From an uncultured Ruminococcus sp. (GTDB lineage Bacteria; Bacillota; Clostridia; UBA1212; UBA1255), in contig CACZOW010000278.1 of the NCBI GenBank assembly GCA_902782885.1, forward strand, positions 1 through 15,688: a stretch of DNA of 15,688 nucleotides, written 5' to 3'. The position numbers were made by a program, and so were the translations under genes. Shown piece after piece: positions 7,090 through 15,358 of the stretch. The number at the start of each line of letters is the position of its first letter. The first letter of the stretch is position 1. The notes beneath the pieces were generated by a model. It saw only the letters and a list, made by a program, of their open reading frames with translations. It was not told the origin of the DNA and did no database searches.

Positions 7090-7202
7090 ACACCCTGCGC
7101 CGTTTGCGGCACCGTACCGGAAAGGCAAGGTATCGCAGACGGGAGCGGAGAAACTAAAAGTTGACAGAAATCGCGGTATTACGGTCGAAATGAGGCTCTG
7201 GC

Positions 7203-10200
7203 ATGCTTGAATTATACGGAATTAAGAAAAACTACCCGGTCGGGGACGGCGTGGTCGAAGCGCTTAAGGGTATTGACCTTCGCTTTGACGAAAAAGGGTT
7301 CGCGGCGGTGCTGGGACCTTCGGGCTGCGGCAAGACTACGCTGCTCAATATTATCGGCGGGCTGGATCACTATTCCGAAGGAGATCTGGTGATAAACGGC
7401 CGTTCTACCAAAGAGTACAAAGACCGCGAATGGGACGCATACCGCAACCATTCCATCGGATTCGTTTTCCAAACGTATAACCTCATACCGCACCAGACGG
7501 TGCTGAGCAATGTTGAACTGGCTCTTACGCTTGCGGGCGTGTCGAAGGCAGAACGCCGCGAGGCGGCGAAACGCGCGCTGGAAGAAGTGGGGCTGGGCAG
7601 CCAGCTTAAAAAGAAACCCGCACAGATGTCCGGCGGACAAATGCAGCGTGTCGCCATCGCGCGGGCGCTGGTCAACGATCCGGACATCATTCTCGCCGAT
7701 GAACCCACCGGTGCGCTGGATACCGAGACCAGCGTGCAGATCATGGAGATACTGCGCAAAGTTTCCGAAAAGCACCTGGTAGTGATGGTAACGCATAACC
7801 GCGAACTGGCGGAAACGTATGCTACCCGTATTATTCAGATGCTGGACGGCCGCATCGTCAGCGATTCGGTAAACGAATCCGCTGCCCGTGAGCCCGCCGA
7901 AGTCGGAGTGACTGCCCCGGACGCAGCACGCGCTGCGCAGTCCGCGGACAATGCGCGTCCCGCGCGCCGCAAGAAAAAACCTTCAATGTCGGTGTTCACC
8001 GCGCTGATGCTTTCGCTCAACAATCTGCTGACAAAGAAGGGGCGGACGATATTGACGTCGTTCGCGGGCAGCATCGGTATCATCGGCATTGCACTGATCT
8101 ATTCGGTGTCATCGGGCACCAACCGGTATATTGACCACATACAGGAAGATACGCTGTCTTCGTATCCGATCGTGATCGAGAGCAAACATACGGATATAAG
8201 CGAGCTGCTTAAAAGCATTTCCGGCAGCCGTGAAGGCAATCACGATCACGAAAACGATGCCGTTTACCAGCGCGTGTCCATGTACAACATGGTCAATACC
8301 ATTAACAACATGAACATCACCGAAAACGATCTGGGTTCCTTCAAAAAATATCTGGACCGTGAGATGGCTGATCCGGGCAGCAAATACCGCAGCAGCATTT
8401 CCGGACTCAGGTACTCGTATGACGTGGAAGTGCTGGCGTATACAAAGAATATCGAGAACAACATTGTCCGTTCGGATACGGCCGAACTGATGACCCGCGT
8501 TATGACAAAATTCTGGGGCACAGATCTGACTTCCGCACCGGGACGCACCTCGAATCAGTCGTTTTCTATGCTGTTTTCAGGTTCAAACAACTCCGGAATG
8601 TGGGAGGAGATGCTGCCGGGTCTGAACGGAGAGCCGGTGAGCAGCATAATCCTGAGCCAGTACGATCTGGTCTACGGCAGCTGGCCGTCAGAAAAAGACG
8701 AAGTCGTCCTTGTCCTTGACAGAAGCAACGAATTGTCGGATCTGGTGCTGTACGCGCTGGGTGTAAAAACGAGTAAGGAGATCGACGATACCATTGACGC
8801 CGCCTTTGCGGGCGAACAGCTGGATACGGAACTTAAAAAATGGTCGTACGAAGAACTGTGCGGCCGCGAGTTCAGAGTAATACTGAATTCGGACTGCTTC
8901 ATTCGGGATGAAAGCGGCAACGGCCGTTTCAGCGACATAAGGAACACCGATGCCGGATTGCGGTTCCTTTACAATAACGGTCTGCCGGTAAAAATCTGCG
9001 GTATAATAAAGCCTTCCGAGAACACTTCTTCGCCGATGCTCAGAGGAGAGATCGGCTATACATACATGCTGACCGACTACATTATCAGCAAGACCGCCGG
9101 ATCTCCGGTCGCGGAAGCGCAGCTCAAAACGCCCGGTACGGATATATTCACCGGGCTGCCGTTTGAAAACAATATCGCGGTGCTCTCTGATGCCGAAAAA
9201 GCTGCTGCGCTCCGGACTTATATCGACGAACTGGACACCGCCGGCAAGGCAGCCACATACGTACGTATCGTAAGCACGCCCACGGAGGAACAGATCTCCG
9301 GCATGATCGAGGCGGCAATGGCGGGCATGAGCCGCGAAATAATGGAAGAGGCGCTGATCAGCGGCGCAGCGGCGCAGGCCGGAATGAGCGAGGCGGAAAT
9401 ACGTAAATACCTCGACTCAATGTCCGACGAAGACATATTCGAGCTGATCCGTACGCTGATGACCGAGCGCGTAAAGACCGAGTTCGCGCAGGCGGCCACG
9501 ACGCGTCTCAAAGGCATGACCGATGAAGAACTGGCGGGCGAACTTGAGCTGATGATGCCGGTGCTTTCTGACGCGCAGGCGGCAATGCTGTACGAGACCG
9601 CGCTGGAATTCTCCGATACGACGCTCGAAGACAATCTCAAAGCTATAGGCAGCGTCGACAAAGACGTTCCTTCCAGCGTGAGCATCTACACCTCCACGTT
9701 CGCCGGCAAAGACAAGATCAAAGAAATGATCAACAAATACAACGACAGCGTGGAAGAGTACTCCGTTATCAACTACACCGACGCGGTCGGTATTCTGATG
9801 AGTTCGATCACGACGATCATCAACAGCATCTCCTTCGTGCTCATCGCGTTTGTGGCAATATCGCTGATCGTGTCATCTATCATGATCGGTGTCATTACAC
9901 TGATCTCCGTGCAGGAACGCACGAAAGAGATAGGTATACTGAGATCGCTGGGTGCGTCCAAGCGGAACGTTGCCGGCATGTTCCTGGCGGAAACGGTGAT
10001 AATAGGATTTATATCCGGCGTGCTGGGCGTGACGGTGAGCTGGCTGCTGATATTGCCGCTCAACGCCATTATCCACCATTTGACCAAAATGACGGCGCTG
10101 AGCGCGTTCCTGCCGTTCGGCGCGGCGCTGGTGCTGATCCTGATCAGTATGGTGCTTACTGCTATTGCCGGATTGATTCCTTCGGGCAGCGCCGCACGGA

Positions 10201-10232
10201 AAGACCCGGTGGAGGCGCTCAGAACAGAGTAA
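7203..10232 (+). CDS. ABC transporter, ATPase fused to MacB/FtsX-type permease
   Basis: This 1009-residue protein joins both halves of a MacB-type transporter. The ATPase (1-225) shows Walker A GPSGCGKT (38-45), Q-loop Gln90, signature MSGGQMQRVAIARAL (142-156), Walker B IILADEP (162-168) and H-loop His198. A charged Ala-rich linker (about 225-262) leads to the first membrane helix (about 283-303). A very large extracytoplasmic region of about 560 residues follows, then three C-terminal helices (about 874-900, 922-950, 968-993), with the FtsX-type motif ERTKEIGILRSLGASKRNV between them. Members of this superfamily do not usually move solutes through the membrane; they drive extracytoplasmic work such as peptide or lipoprotein handling, antibiotic resistance or cell-wall hydrolase control. 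The start has a modest GAGG site seven bases upstream. It is a monocistronic unit with its own probable promoter. The substrate cannot be told from sequence. Confidence 0.9.
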   Translation: MLELYGIKKNYPVGDGVVEALKGIDLRFDEKGFAAVLGPSGCGKTTLLNIIGGLDHYSEGDLVINGRSTKEYKDREWDAYRNHSIGFVFQTYNLIPHQTVLSNVELALTLAGVSKAERREAAKRALEEVGLGSQLKKKPAQMSGGQMQRVAIARALVNDPDIILADEPTGALDTETSVQIMEILRKVSEKHLVVMVTHNRELAETYATRIIQMLDGRIVSDSVNESAAREPAEVGVTAPDAARAAQSADNARPARRKKKPSMSVFTALMLSLNNLLTKKGRTILTSFAGSIGIIGIALIYSVSSGTNRYIDHIQEDTLSSYPIVIESKHTDISELLKSISGSREGNHDHENDAVYQRVSMYNMVNTINNMNITENDLGSFKKYLDREMADPGSKYRSSISGLRYSYDVEVLAYTKNIENNIVRSDTAELMTRVMTKFWGTDLTSAPGRTSNQSFSMLFSGSNNSGMWEEMLPGLNGEPVSSIILSQYDLVYGSWPSEKDEVVLVLDRSNELSDLVLYALGVKTSKEIDDTIDAAFAGEQLDTELKKWSYEELCGREFRVILNSDCFIRDESGNGRFSDIRNTDAGLRFLYNNGLPVKICGIIKPSENTSSPMLRGEIGYTYMLTDYIISKTAGSPVAEAQLKTPGTDIFTGLPFENNIAVLSDAEKAAALRTYIDELDTAGKAATYVRIVSTPTEEQISGMIEAAMAGMSREIMEEALISGAAAQAGMSEAEIRKYLDSMSDEDIFELIRTLMTERVKTEFAQAATTRLKGMTDEELAGELELMMPVLSDAQAAMLYETALEFSDTTLEDNLKAIGSVDKDVPSSVSIYTSTFAGKDKIKEMINKYNDSVEEYSVINYTDAVGILMSSITTIINSISFVLIAFVAISLIVSSIMIGVITLISVQERTKEIGILRSLGASKRNVAGMFLAETVIIGFISGVLGVTVSWLLILPLNAIIHHLTKMTALSAFLPFGAALVLILISMVLTAIAGLIPSGSAARKDPVEALRTE

Positions 10233-10326
10233 GCAAAACGGCGCGGCGGCGCAGGAATTGCGGCCCGACGAAGACGGCCGTCAGGGCAAAACCGCGGACT
10301 GCCCGGTCAGATCGCGAAAAAAGTGG

Positions 10327-10356
10327 TTGCAATCTGCGTTGCCGCGGTGGTATAAT
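10327..10356 (+). promoter_or_regulatory. Sigma-A type promoter of rpmE
   Basis: TTGCAA (10327-10332), an 18-base spacer and a perfect TATAAT (10351-10356) form the best promoter match in the window. The start point would be near 10363, giving a leader of about 115 bases before rpmE. The preceding part of the gap, from 10233, holds GC-rich short inverted repeats but no hairpin followed by a T-run. Confidence 0.75.
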
Positions 10357-10362
10357 GTAATC

Positions 10363-10478
10363 TGCTGTACTTCCCGCCTGAGCCGGCCGGCGCGGCGGAG
10401 CAGGGCAGCGTAGATCCAATAGACAGGCGTAAGCTGTAATATACGGTGGAAGCTTTATGTGAAAGAAGGTGACAGGGA
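10363..10478 (+). promoter_or_regulatory. rpmE leader, possible L31 autoregulatory region
   Basis: The transcribed leader contains a GC-rich potential hairpin (CCGCC near 10375 with GGCGG near 10395) and an AAGCT/AGCTT pair close to the ribosome binding site AAGGTGA (10466-10472). L31 genes in several phyla have cis-regulatory leader RNAs bound by the protein itself; whether this leader belongs to a known class cannot be judged by eye. Confidence 0.35.
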
Positions 10479-10676
10479 ATGAAAGAAGGTATTCATCCTA
10501 AGTTTTTCGAGACGACTGCAAAGTGCGCATGCGGCGAGACGTTCACTACGTACTCTACGAAGAAGGATATCACAGTTGAAATCTGTTCGAAGTGCCATCC
10601 TTACTACACAGGTAAGCAGAAGTTGGTAGATACCGGCGGTCGTGTTGACAAGTTCAACAAGAGGTACGGTCTGTAA
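10479..10676 (+). CDS. rpmE: 50S ribosomal protein bL31, zinc-binding form
   Basis: This is a 65-residue small basic protein of the large ribosomal subunit, at the bridge between subunits. It begins MKEGIHPKF, as bL31 proteins do, and retains Cys16, Cys18, Cys36 and Cys39, which bind zinc in the C+ form; the zinc-independent paralogue that replaces it under zinc limitation lacks these residues. The length and the end (GGRVDKFNKRYGL) fit the family well. AAGGTGA six bases before the ATG is the ribosome binding site. The gene stands alone, between its own promoter and a strong terminator. The four cysteines also make it a possible zinc store released during starvation, known for the family but not shown here. 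Codon use is less GC-biased than in the neighbouring genes, with repeated AAG and TAC/ACT codons, as expected for a highly expressed gene. Confidence 0.97.
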   Translation: MKEGIHPKFFETTAKCACGETFTTYSTKKDITVEICSKCHPYYTGKQKLVDTGGRVDKFNKRYGL

Positions 10677-10753
10677 TTTAGTCATTCAGCAGAAAGACGG
10701 GTTCGTTCGGTTGAAGACCGATGTTTATGCAGGCCTTTACGGGAACGAGTATT

Positions 10754-10781
10754 AAGGCTTGCCGAAAAGGCAGGCTTTTTT
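10754..10781 (+). terminator. Intrinsic terminator after rpmE
   Basis: AAGGCTTGCC (10754-10763), a GAAAA loop and GGCAGGCTTT (10769-10778) form a ten-pair stem with two G-T pairs, followed directly by a run of T ending at 10781. It separates rpmE from tig, so tig should need its own promoter in the 85 bases that follow, where I see no convincing one. Confidence 0.85.
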
Positions 10782-10866
10782 ACTGTGAACGCATGCCGCG
10801 GGGCCGCGTACACGCGCCGCATCGCCGGGGAAACCGCACGCAGCACACAAACGGAGTGTTATTAAT

Positions 10867-12210
10867 ATGCAAGTTAAAACAAATGAAATCAAGACAAACC
10901 TGATCGGTCTGGAGATCGAGTCCACGCCCGACGTCATCGAAGAAGGTCTGGAATACGCGTTCCGGAAACATAAGAACGAGTTCCGCATCAACGGCTTCCG
11001 CCCGGGCAAAGCTCCCCGCAAAGTGGTCGAGCAGGTGTACGGCCAGAGCGTGCTGTACAACGACGCGGCGGATTACGTGATCAATAAAGAATACGGCGCC
11101 GCGCTGGACGAACTCAAACTGGACGTGGTGTCGATGCCGCAGAACGTGTCTCTCAAGGAATTCTCTGCTGAGAAAGCCGTGTTCACGCTGGAAGTCTACG
11201 TGCGGCCGCAGGTCACGCTGGGTCAGTACCGCGGACTGGAAGTCACGAAAGTTGACGTCGCGGTGACCGATGAAGACGTCGACAAGGCATTGAAGGCGGA
11301 AGCGGAAAAGAACGCGCGCATGATCAGCGTTGACGACAGACCGGCACAGATGGGCGACACCGTTAAACTGGATTTCGAGGGTTTTGCGGACGGCGTTGCC
11401 TTCGACGGCGGCAAAGGCGAGAACTATTCGCTGGAGCTGGGTTCCGGCAGCTTTATCCCCGGGTTTGAGGAGCAGCTGGTGGGCGCCGAGATCGGCCAGG
11501 ATATCGAAGTCAACGTTACTTTCCCCGAAGAATACCAGGAGAAGTCCCTGGCGGGCAAACCCGCGCTGTTCAAGTGCAAGATCAACGAGATCAAGGTCAA
11601 GGAGCTTCCCGAGATCAACGACGAATTTGCTTCCGACGTGAGCGAGTTCGAGACGCTGGACGAATACAAAGCGGATCTGCGCAAGAAACTCGAAGACCGC
11701 AAGGCGAAGCAGGCGGAGGATGCGTACCGCGAAGAAGCGATGCGCAAGGCCATCGAGGCCGCCACGATCGAGATCCCCGAGCCGATGATCGAGAGCGAGC
11801 AGGATCAGGAAGTCAGCCGCATGGAAGAGCAGCTCAAATCCTACGGCATGAAGCTGGAGCAGTACTGCAAGTACATGGGCGTGACCGAGGCGGAGTACCG
11901 CAGCAACATCCGTCCGCAGGCGGAGATCAACGTGCGCCGCGACCTGGTCATGGACGCCATTGCCGCCGAAGAGCAGCTTGACGCCACTGAGGAAGAGATC
12001 GACAAAGAGTACGCTGCCGCCGCAGAGTACATGCACATGCCCGTGGAGAAGGTCAAAGAGCTCTATGCCGGCAGCAGAGAAGGCATTGTCCGCGACATCA
12101 AGCGCAGGAAAGCCGTCGAACTGATCACGAACGCGGTCGTCACCGTGGAAAAACCCGCGGAAGCCGAAGCTCCGGCCGCCGAAGCTGAAGCGACGTCCGC
12201 CGATGCGTAA
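10867..12210 (+). CDS. tig: Trigger factor, ribosome-associated chaperone and prolyl isomerase
   Basis: Trigger factor binds at the ribosome exit tunnel and shields and folds nascent chains. At 447 residues it has the usual length. The N-terminal ribosome-binding domain (1-115) carries the signature FRPGKAP (44-50), which contacts ribosomal protein L23. A FKBP-type prolyl isomerase domain follows (about 155-245; GDTVKLDFEGFADG, then GSGSFIPGFEEQLVG), then the helical C-terminal chaperone arms (250-425). The last 20 residues are a low-complexity Ala/Glu tail, common in family members and probably disordered. The ATG follows GGAG by ten bases. The gene ends with a double stop (TAATAA). It lies 118 bases before clpP; this tig-clpP-clpX order is widespread and links nascent-chain folding with protein degradation. 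Confidence 0.97.
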   Translation: MQVKTNEIKTNLIGLEIESTPDVIEEGLEYAFRKHKNEFRINGFRPGKAPRKVVEQVYGQSVLYNDAADYVINKEYGAALDELKLDVVSMPQNVSLKEFSAEKAVFTLEVYVRPQVTLGQYRGLEVTKVDVAVTDEDVDKALKAEAEKNARMISVDDRPAQMGDTVKLDFEGFADGVAFDGGKGENYSLELGSGSFIPGFEEQLVGAEIGQDIEVNVTFPEEYQEKSLAGKPALFKCKINEIKVKELPEINDEFASDVSEFETLDEYKADLRKKLEDRKAKQAEDAYREEAMRKAIEAATIEIPEPMIESEQDQEVSRMEEQLKSYGMKLEQYCKYMGVTEAEYRSNIRPQAEINVRRDLVMDAIAAEEQLDATEEEIDKEYAAAAEYMHMPVEKVKELYAGSREGIVRDIKRRKAVELITNAVVTVEKPAEAEAPAAEAEATSADA

Positions 12211-12249
12211 TAAAAAACGCGTCTAACAATAGGTTATTACGAATTGAAC

Positions 12250-12291
12250 TGATGGAAAGTTGCACGGCATGTTGTCCCCGGCTTTCCATCA
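12250..12291 (+). repeat. Perfect 10-bp inverted repeat between tig and clpP
   Basis: TGATGGAAAG (12250-12259) pairs exactly with CTTTCCATCA (12282-12291), with a 22-base loop that can add a small CGG/CCG stem, and TTTT follows at once. It could be a weak terminator or attenuator for tig, or a 5' structure of the clpP message. No CtsR-type or CIRCE heat-shock operator is visible in this gap. Confidence 0.65.
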
Positions 12292-12328
12292 TTTTGACAG
12301 CGCCGGAGGGCGCAGGGAGGTTTTTGTT

Positions 12329-12913
12329 ATGGCATATGTTCCGATTGTAGTTGAACAGACGAGCCGCGGAGAGCGCTCGTACGATATCTTTTCACGGTTG
12401 CTGAACGACCGCATCGTGATGCTCAGCGACGAAGTCAACGACGTCACTGCGAGCCTCGTTGTCGCCCAGCTGCTGTTCCTTGAGTCCGAGAATCCGGACA
12501 AGGACATCCAGCTCTACATCAACAGCCCCGGCGGCTCCGTGACAGCCGGCATGGCGATATACGACACGATGCAGTTCATCAAGTGCGACGTATCCACCAT
12601 CTGCGTCGGCATGGCCGCCAGCATGGGCGCCGTGCTCCTGGCCGCGGGCGCGAAGGGCAAACGTTTTGCGCTGCCCAACAGCGAGATCATGATCCATCAG
12701 CCTCTGGGCGGCTTCCAGGGCCAGGCATCGGATATGCAGATCCACACGGACCACATTATCCGCACCCGCAAAAAGCTCAACCAGATCCTCAGCGACAGCA
12801 CCGGCAAGCCCATCGAAGTCATCGAGAAAGACACCGACCGCGACAATTTCCTTACCGCGGAGCAGGCGCTGGAATACGGGCTGATCGATAAAGTCATGAC
12901 GCACAGAGCCTGA
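12329..12913 (+). CDS. clpP: ATP-dependent Clp protease proteolytic subunit
   Basis: ClpP is the serine protease core of the ClpXP/ClpAP machines; fourteen subunits form a closed chamber fed by an unfoldase. The ATG at 12329 is chosen because AGGGAGG lies eight bases upstream and the protein then begins MAYVPIVVEQTSRGERSYDI, the conserved ClpP start; the same frame is open further upstream (TTG at 12260) but that extension is unlike the family. The 194-residue length is standard. The catalytic triad is Ser98 (GMAASMGAV), His123 (MIHQPLGG) and Asp172 (DTDRDNF). The oxyanion-hole GGSVTAG segment is present. The N-terminal propeptide is very short, as in Bacillota. clpX follows after 24 bases, so the protease and its partner unfoldase are made together. 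Confidence 0.98.
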   Translation: MAYVPIVVEQTSRGERSYDIFSRLLNDRIVMLSDEVNDVTASLVVAQLLFLESENPDKDIQLYINSPGGSVTAGMAIYDTMQFIKCDVSTICVGMAASMGAVLLAAGAKGKRFALPNSEIMIHQPLGGFQGQASDMQIHTDHIIRTRKKLNQILSDSTGKPIEVIEKDTDRDNFLTAEQALEYGLIDKVMTHRA

Positions 12914-12937
12914 TGCCTCCGGCAGAAAGGGACTTTT

Positions 12938-14344
12938 ATGGCAAGCAAGAATAAAGACGGTGTGCGCTGCTCCTTCTGCGGCAAGGGCGAAGGGCAGGTC
13001 AAACGCATCATTGCCGGACCGGGCGTGTTCATATGCAGCGATTGCATCGATCTGTGCTGCGAGATCCTCAGCGAAGAGGAAGACGGCGCGGACGAAGGCG
13101 CGGTGCTGGCGGAGACGTTCGGCGAGGACGGCGTTTCGCTGCTCAAACCCGCCGAGATAAAGGCGGCGCTGGACGAATACGTGATCGGTCAGGACGAGGC
13201 TAAAAAGGCGCTGGCGGTGGCAGTTTACAACCACTACAAACGCATCCTTACCCTGGGCGGCGGGCGCGACGACGACGGCGGCAAAAAAGCCGGCGAAAAG
13301 CGCGCGGACAACGACTGCGAGATCCAGAAGTCCAACGTGCTCCTGATCGGACCCACCGGCGTGGGCAAAACGTATCTTGCGCAGACGCTGGCAAAGATCC
13401 TCAATGTGCCGTTTGCCATTTCCGACGCCACGACGCTGACCGAAGCCGGTTACGTGGGCGAAGACGTGGAAAACATACTGCTCCGGCTGATCCAGGCGGC
13501 GGATTACGACGTTGCCCGCGCGGAACTGGGCATAGTGTTCGTGGACGAGATCGATAAGATCTCCAAAAAAAGCGACAGCCCGTCCATAACCCGCGACGTG
13601 AGCGGCGAAGGCGTGCAGCAGAGCCTGCTGAAGATACTGGAGGGCACCATTGCCTCCGTACCTCCTCAGGGCGGCCGCAAGCACCCGCAGCAGGAATACA
13701 TCAAGATCGATACCACCAATATACTGTTCATCTGCTCCGGAGCCTTTGACGGGCTGCCGAAGATCATTGACCGCCGCATCGGCAAGAACACCATCGGATT
13801 CTCCGGAACGGTGCACAGCCAGCAGACGCTCAATGTTGACAACCTGCTCGCCAAAGTCGAACCCCAGGATCTTCTGAAGTTCGGCCTGATACCCGAATTT
13901 ATCGGCAGAGTGCCGGCGATCGTCACGCTGAACGCGCTGGACGAAGACATGCTGTGCCGCATCATGACCGAGCCCCGGAACGCCATCGTGAAACAGTATC
14001 AGAAACTGCTGGAATACGACGGTGTGGAGCTGACCTTCGAGCCCGAAGCGGTGCATGCCATCGCCCGGATCGCGCTGGAGCGCGGTACCGGCGCCCGCGG
14101 CCTGCGGTCCATCGTGGAGAAGGCAATGCAGGAAGTAATGTTCAACATTCCGTCAATGAATGACGTGGAACGCTGCGTGGTCACCGAGGGCACGATCGTC
14201 AACGGCGAACAGCCAAAACTTTTCTATCGGGGCGATGACGGGAAGGCGCAGTCTAAGCCTGCCCGCAAAGGACGCCGCACATCCAAGCCGGAAGAGGCCG
14301 CGGAAGCGGATGGCAACGACGGCAGCGGCGGATCCGAAGAATGA
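12938..14344 (+). CDS. clpX: ClpX, AAA+ unfoldase subunit of ClpXP
   Basis: ClpX recognises tagged or specific substrates, unfolds them with ATP and threads them into ClpP. The N-terminal zinc-binding domain has Cys11, Cys14, Cys33 and Cys36. The AAA+ module shows Walker A GPTGVGKT (138-145), pore loop GYVG (171-174), Walker B IVFVDEID (199-206), the RKH loop (247-249) and sensor-2 GARGLRS. The ClpP-docking loop has IGF at 286-288, so this protein should pair with the ClpP encoded just upstream. At 468 residues it is longer than the usual 410-430, mainly from an acidic linker after the zinc domain, a Gly/Asp/Lys-rich insert (107-126) and a polar C-terminal tail after about residue 435. AAAGGGA precedes the ATG by five or six bases. 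Its stop overlaps the tsaD start by four bases. Confidence 0.98.
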   Translation: MASKNKDGVRCSFCGKGEGQVKRIIAGPGVFICSDCIDLCCEILSEEEDGADEGAVLAETFGEDGVSLLKPAEIKAALDEYVIGQDEAKKALAVAVYNHYKRILTLGGGRDDDGGKKAGEKRADNDCEIQKSNVLLIGPTGVGKTYLAQTLAKILNVPFAISDATTLTEAGYVGEDVENILLRLIQAADYDVARAELGIVFVDEIDKISKKSDSPSITRDVSGEGVQQSLLKILEGTIASVPPQGGRKHPQQEYIKIDTTNILFICSGAFDGLPKIIDRRIGKNTIGFSGTVHSQQTLNVDNLLAKVEPQDLLKFGLIPEFIGRVPAIVTLNALDEDMLCRIMTEPRNAIVKQYQKLLEYDGVELTFEPEAVHAIARIALERGTGARGLRSIVEKAMQEVMFNIPSMNDVERCVVTEGTIVNGEQPKLFYRGDDGKAQSKPARKGRRTSKPEEAAEADGNDGSGGSEE

Positions 14345-15354
14345 GCATCATTACACTGGGAATCGAATCGAGCTGTGATGAGACGTCCGCCGCGGTAGTG
14401 GCGGACGGCAGGATCGTATTGTCCGACGTGATCGCGTCGTCGCTGGAATTTCACAAACTCTACGGCGGCGTGGTGCCGGAAATTGCCTCCCGGAAGCACC
14501 TGGAAGTGATCGATTCGGTAATTGACCGCGCGCTCACCGAGGCGGGCGTGGCCGCCGGAGATATTGACGTCATCGGCGTGACGCGGGGCCCGGGACTGAT
14601 CGGAGCGCTGCTGGTGGGCGTTGCCGCCGCCAAGACCCTGGCGTACGCCTGGGATAAGCCGCTGGTACCCGTGCATCATCTCGAAGGCCATATCAGCGCC
14701 AATTTTCTGGAAGCGCCCGAACTGGAACCGCCTTTCGTATGCCTCGTGGTGTCCGGCGGGCACAGCCATATCGTGCGCGTAGAGGATTACGGCAAATTCC
14801 GCATCCTGGGCCGCACGCGGGATGACGCGGCGGGAGAGGCCTTCGACAAGATCGCCCGGGCGCTGGGGCTGGGTTATCCCGGCGGGCCCGAGATCGACCG
14901 GCAGGCGAAAAACGGCGATCCGCACGCCATTAAATTTCCCGAAACGCATTTTCCGGGCAGTTTTGATTTCAGTTTCAGCGGCATCAAGACCGCGGTGCTG
15001 AATTACCTCAATAATACCAGGGCCAAAGGCGGCGATATCGTCATTCCGGACGTGTGCGCCTCGTTCCAGCAGGCGGTCGTGGACGTGCTCAGCGGCAATC
15101 TGATCGCCGCCGCGCGCTCTCTCGGCGAGCGGAAAGTGGTGCTGGCGGGGGGCGTTGCCGCCAACTCCGCGCTGAAGGCCGCGGTCAACGCCAAAGCCGC
15201 CAAAGCCGGCATGAAAGTGTATTGCCCCCGGCCGCTCCTGTGCACGGACAACGGCGCCATGATCGCCTCCGCCGCGCACTACGCCTGGCTCGGAGGGCGC
15301 GAATCCGGTGCGGATATGAACGCCGTTGCCAACTGGGACCTCGAGGAGCTGTGA
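14341..15354 (+). CDS. tsaD: TsaD, tRNA t6A37 threonylcarbamoyltransferase
   Basis: TsaD transfers the threonylcarbamoyl group from threonylcarbamoyl-AMP to A37 of tRNAs reading ANN codons, together with TsaB and TsaE; it is essential in most bacteria. The 337-residue protein has the ASKHA-fold signature GIESSCDETSAAVV at the N-terminus, metal-binding His113 and His117 in VHHLEGH, a third metal ligand Asp303 in CTDNGAM, and phosphate-binding glycine motifs (VVSGGHSH, LAGGVAANS). The ATG shares four bases (ATGA) with the clpX stop, so it is probably translated by coupled re-initiation. tsaB and tsaE are not in the window. Many Bacillota have lon or engB after clpX instead, so this arrangement is a lineage feature worth noting but not functionally telling. 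Confidence 0.97.
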   Translation: MSIITLGIESSCDETSAAVVADGRIVLSDVIASSLEFHKLYGGVVPEIASRKHLEVIDSVIDRALTEAGVAAGDIDVIGVTRGPGLIGALLVGVAAAKTLAYAWDKPLVPVHHLEGHISANFLEAPELEPPFVCLVVSGGHSHIVRVEDYGKFRILGRTRDDAAGEAFDKIARALGLGYPGGPEIDRQAKNGDPHAIKFPETHFPGSFDFSFSGIKTAVLNYLNNTRAKGGDIVIPDVCASFQQAVVDVLSGNLIAAARSLGERKVVLAGGVAANSALKAAVNAKAAKAGMKVYCPRPLLCTDNGAMIASAAHYAWLGGRESGADMNAVANWDLEEL

Positions 15355-15358
15355 GACC

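Noticed and set aside
7161..7166. Second TTGACA before the ABC transporter gene
   Set aside because: No -10 hexamer at suitable spacing; nearest TATTAC is only ten bases away.
12294..12299. TTGACA upstream of clpP as a promoter -35
   Set aside because: No acceptable -10 hexamer 16-19 bases downstream; that position is occupied by the ribosome binding site.
12260..12328. Upstream extension of clpP from a TTG start
   Set aside because: The extension overlaps the inverted repeat, has no ribosome binding site and is unlike ClpP N-termini; ATG 12329 has AGGGAGG and a conserved start.
12392..14056. Minus-strand ORF of 554 codons over clpP and clpX
   Set aside because: Shadow of GC-rich coding sequence; spans two certain genes and has low-complexity His/Val/Arg composition.
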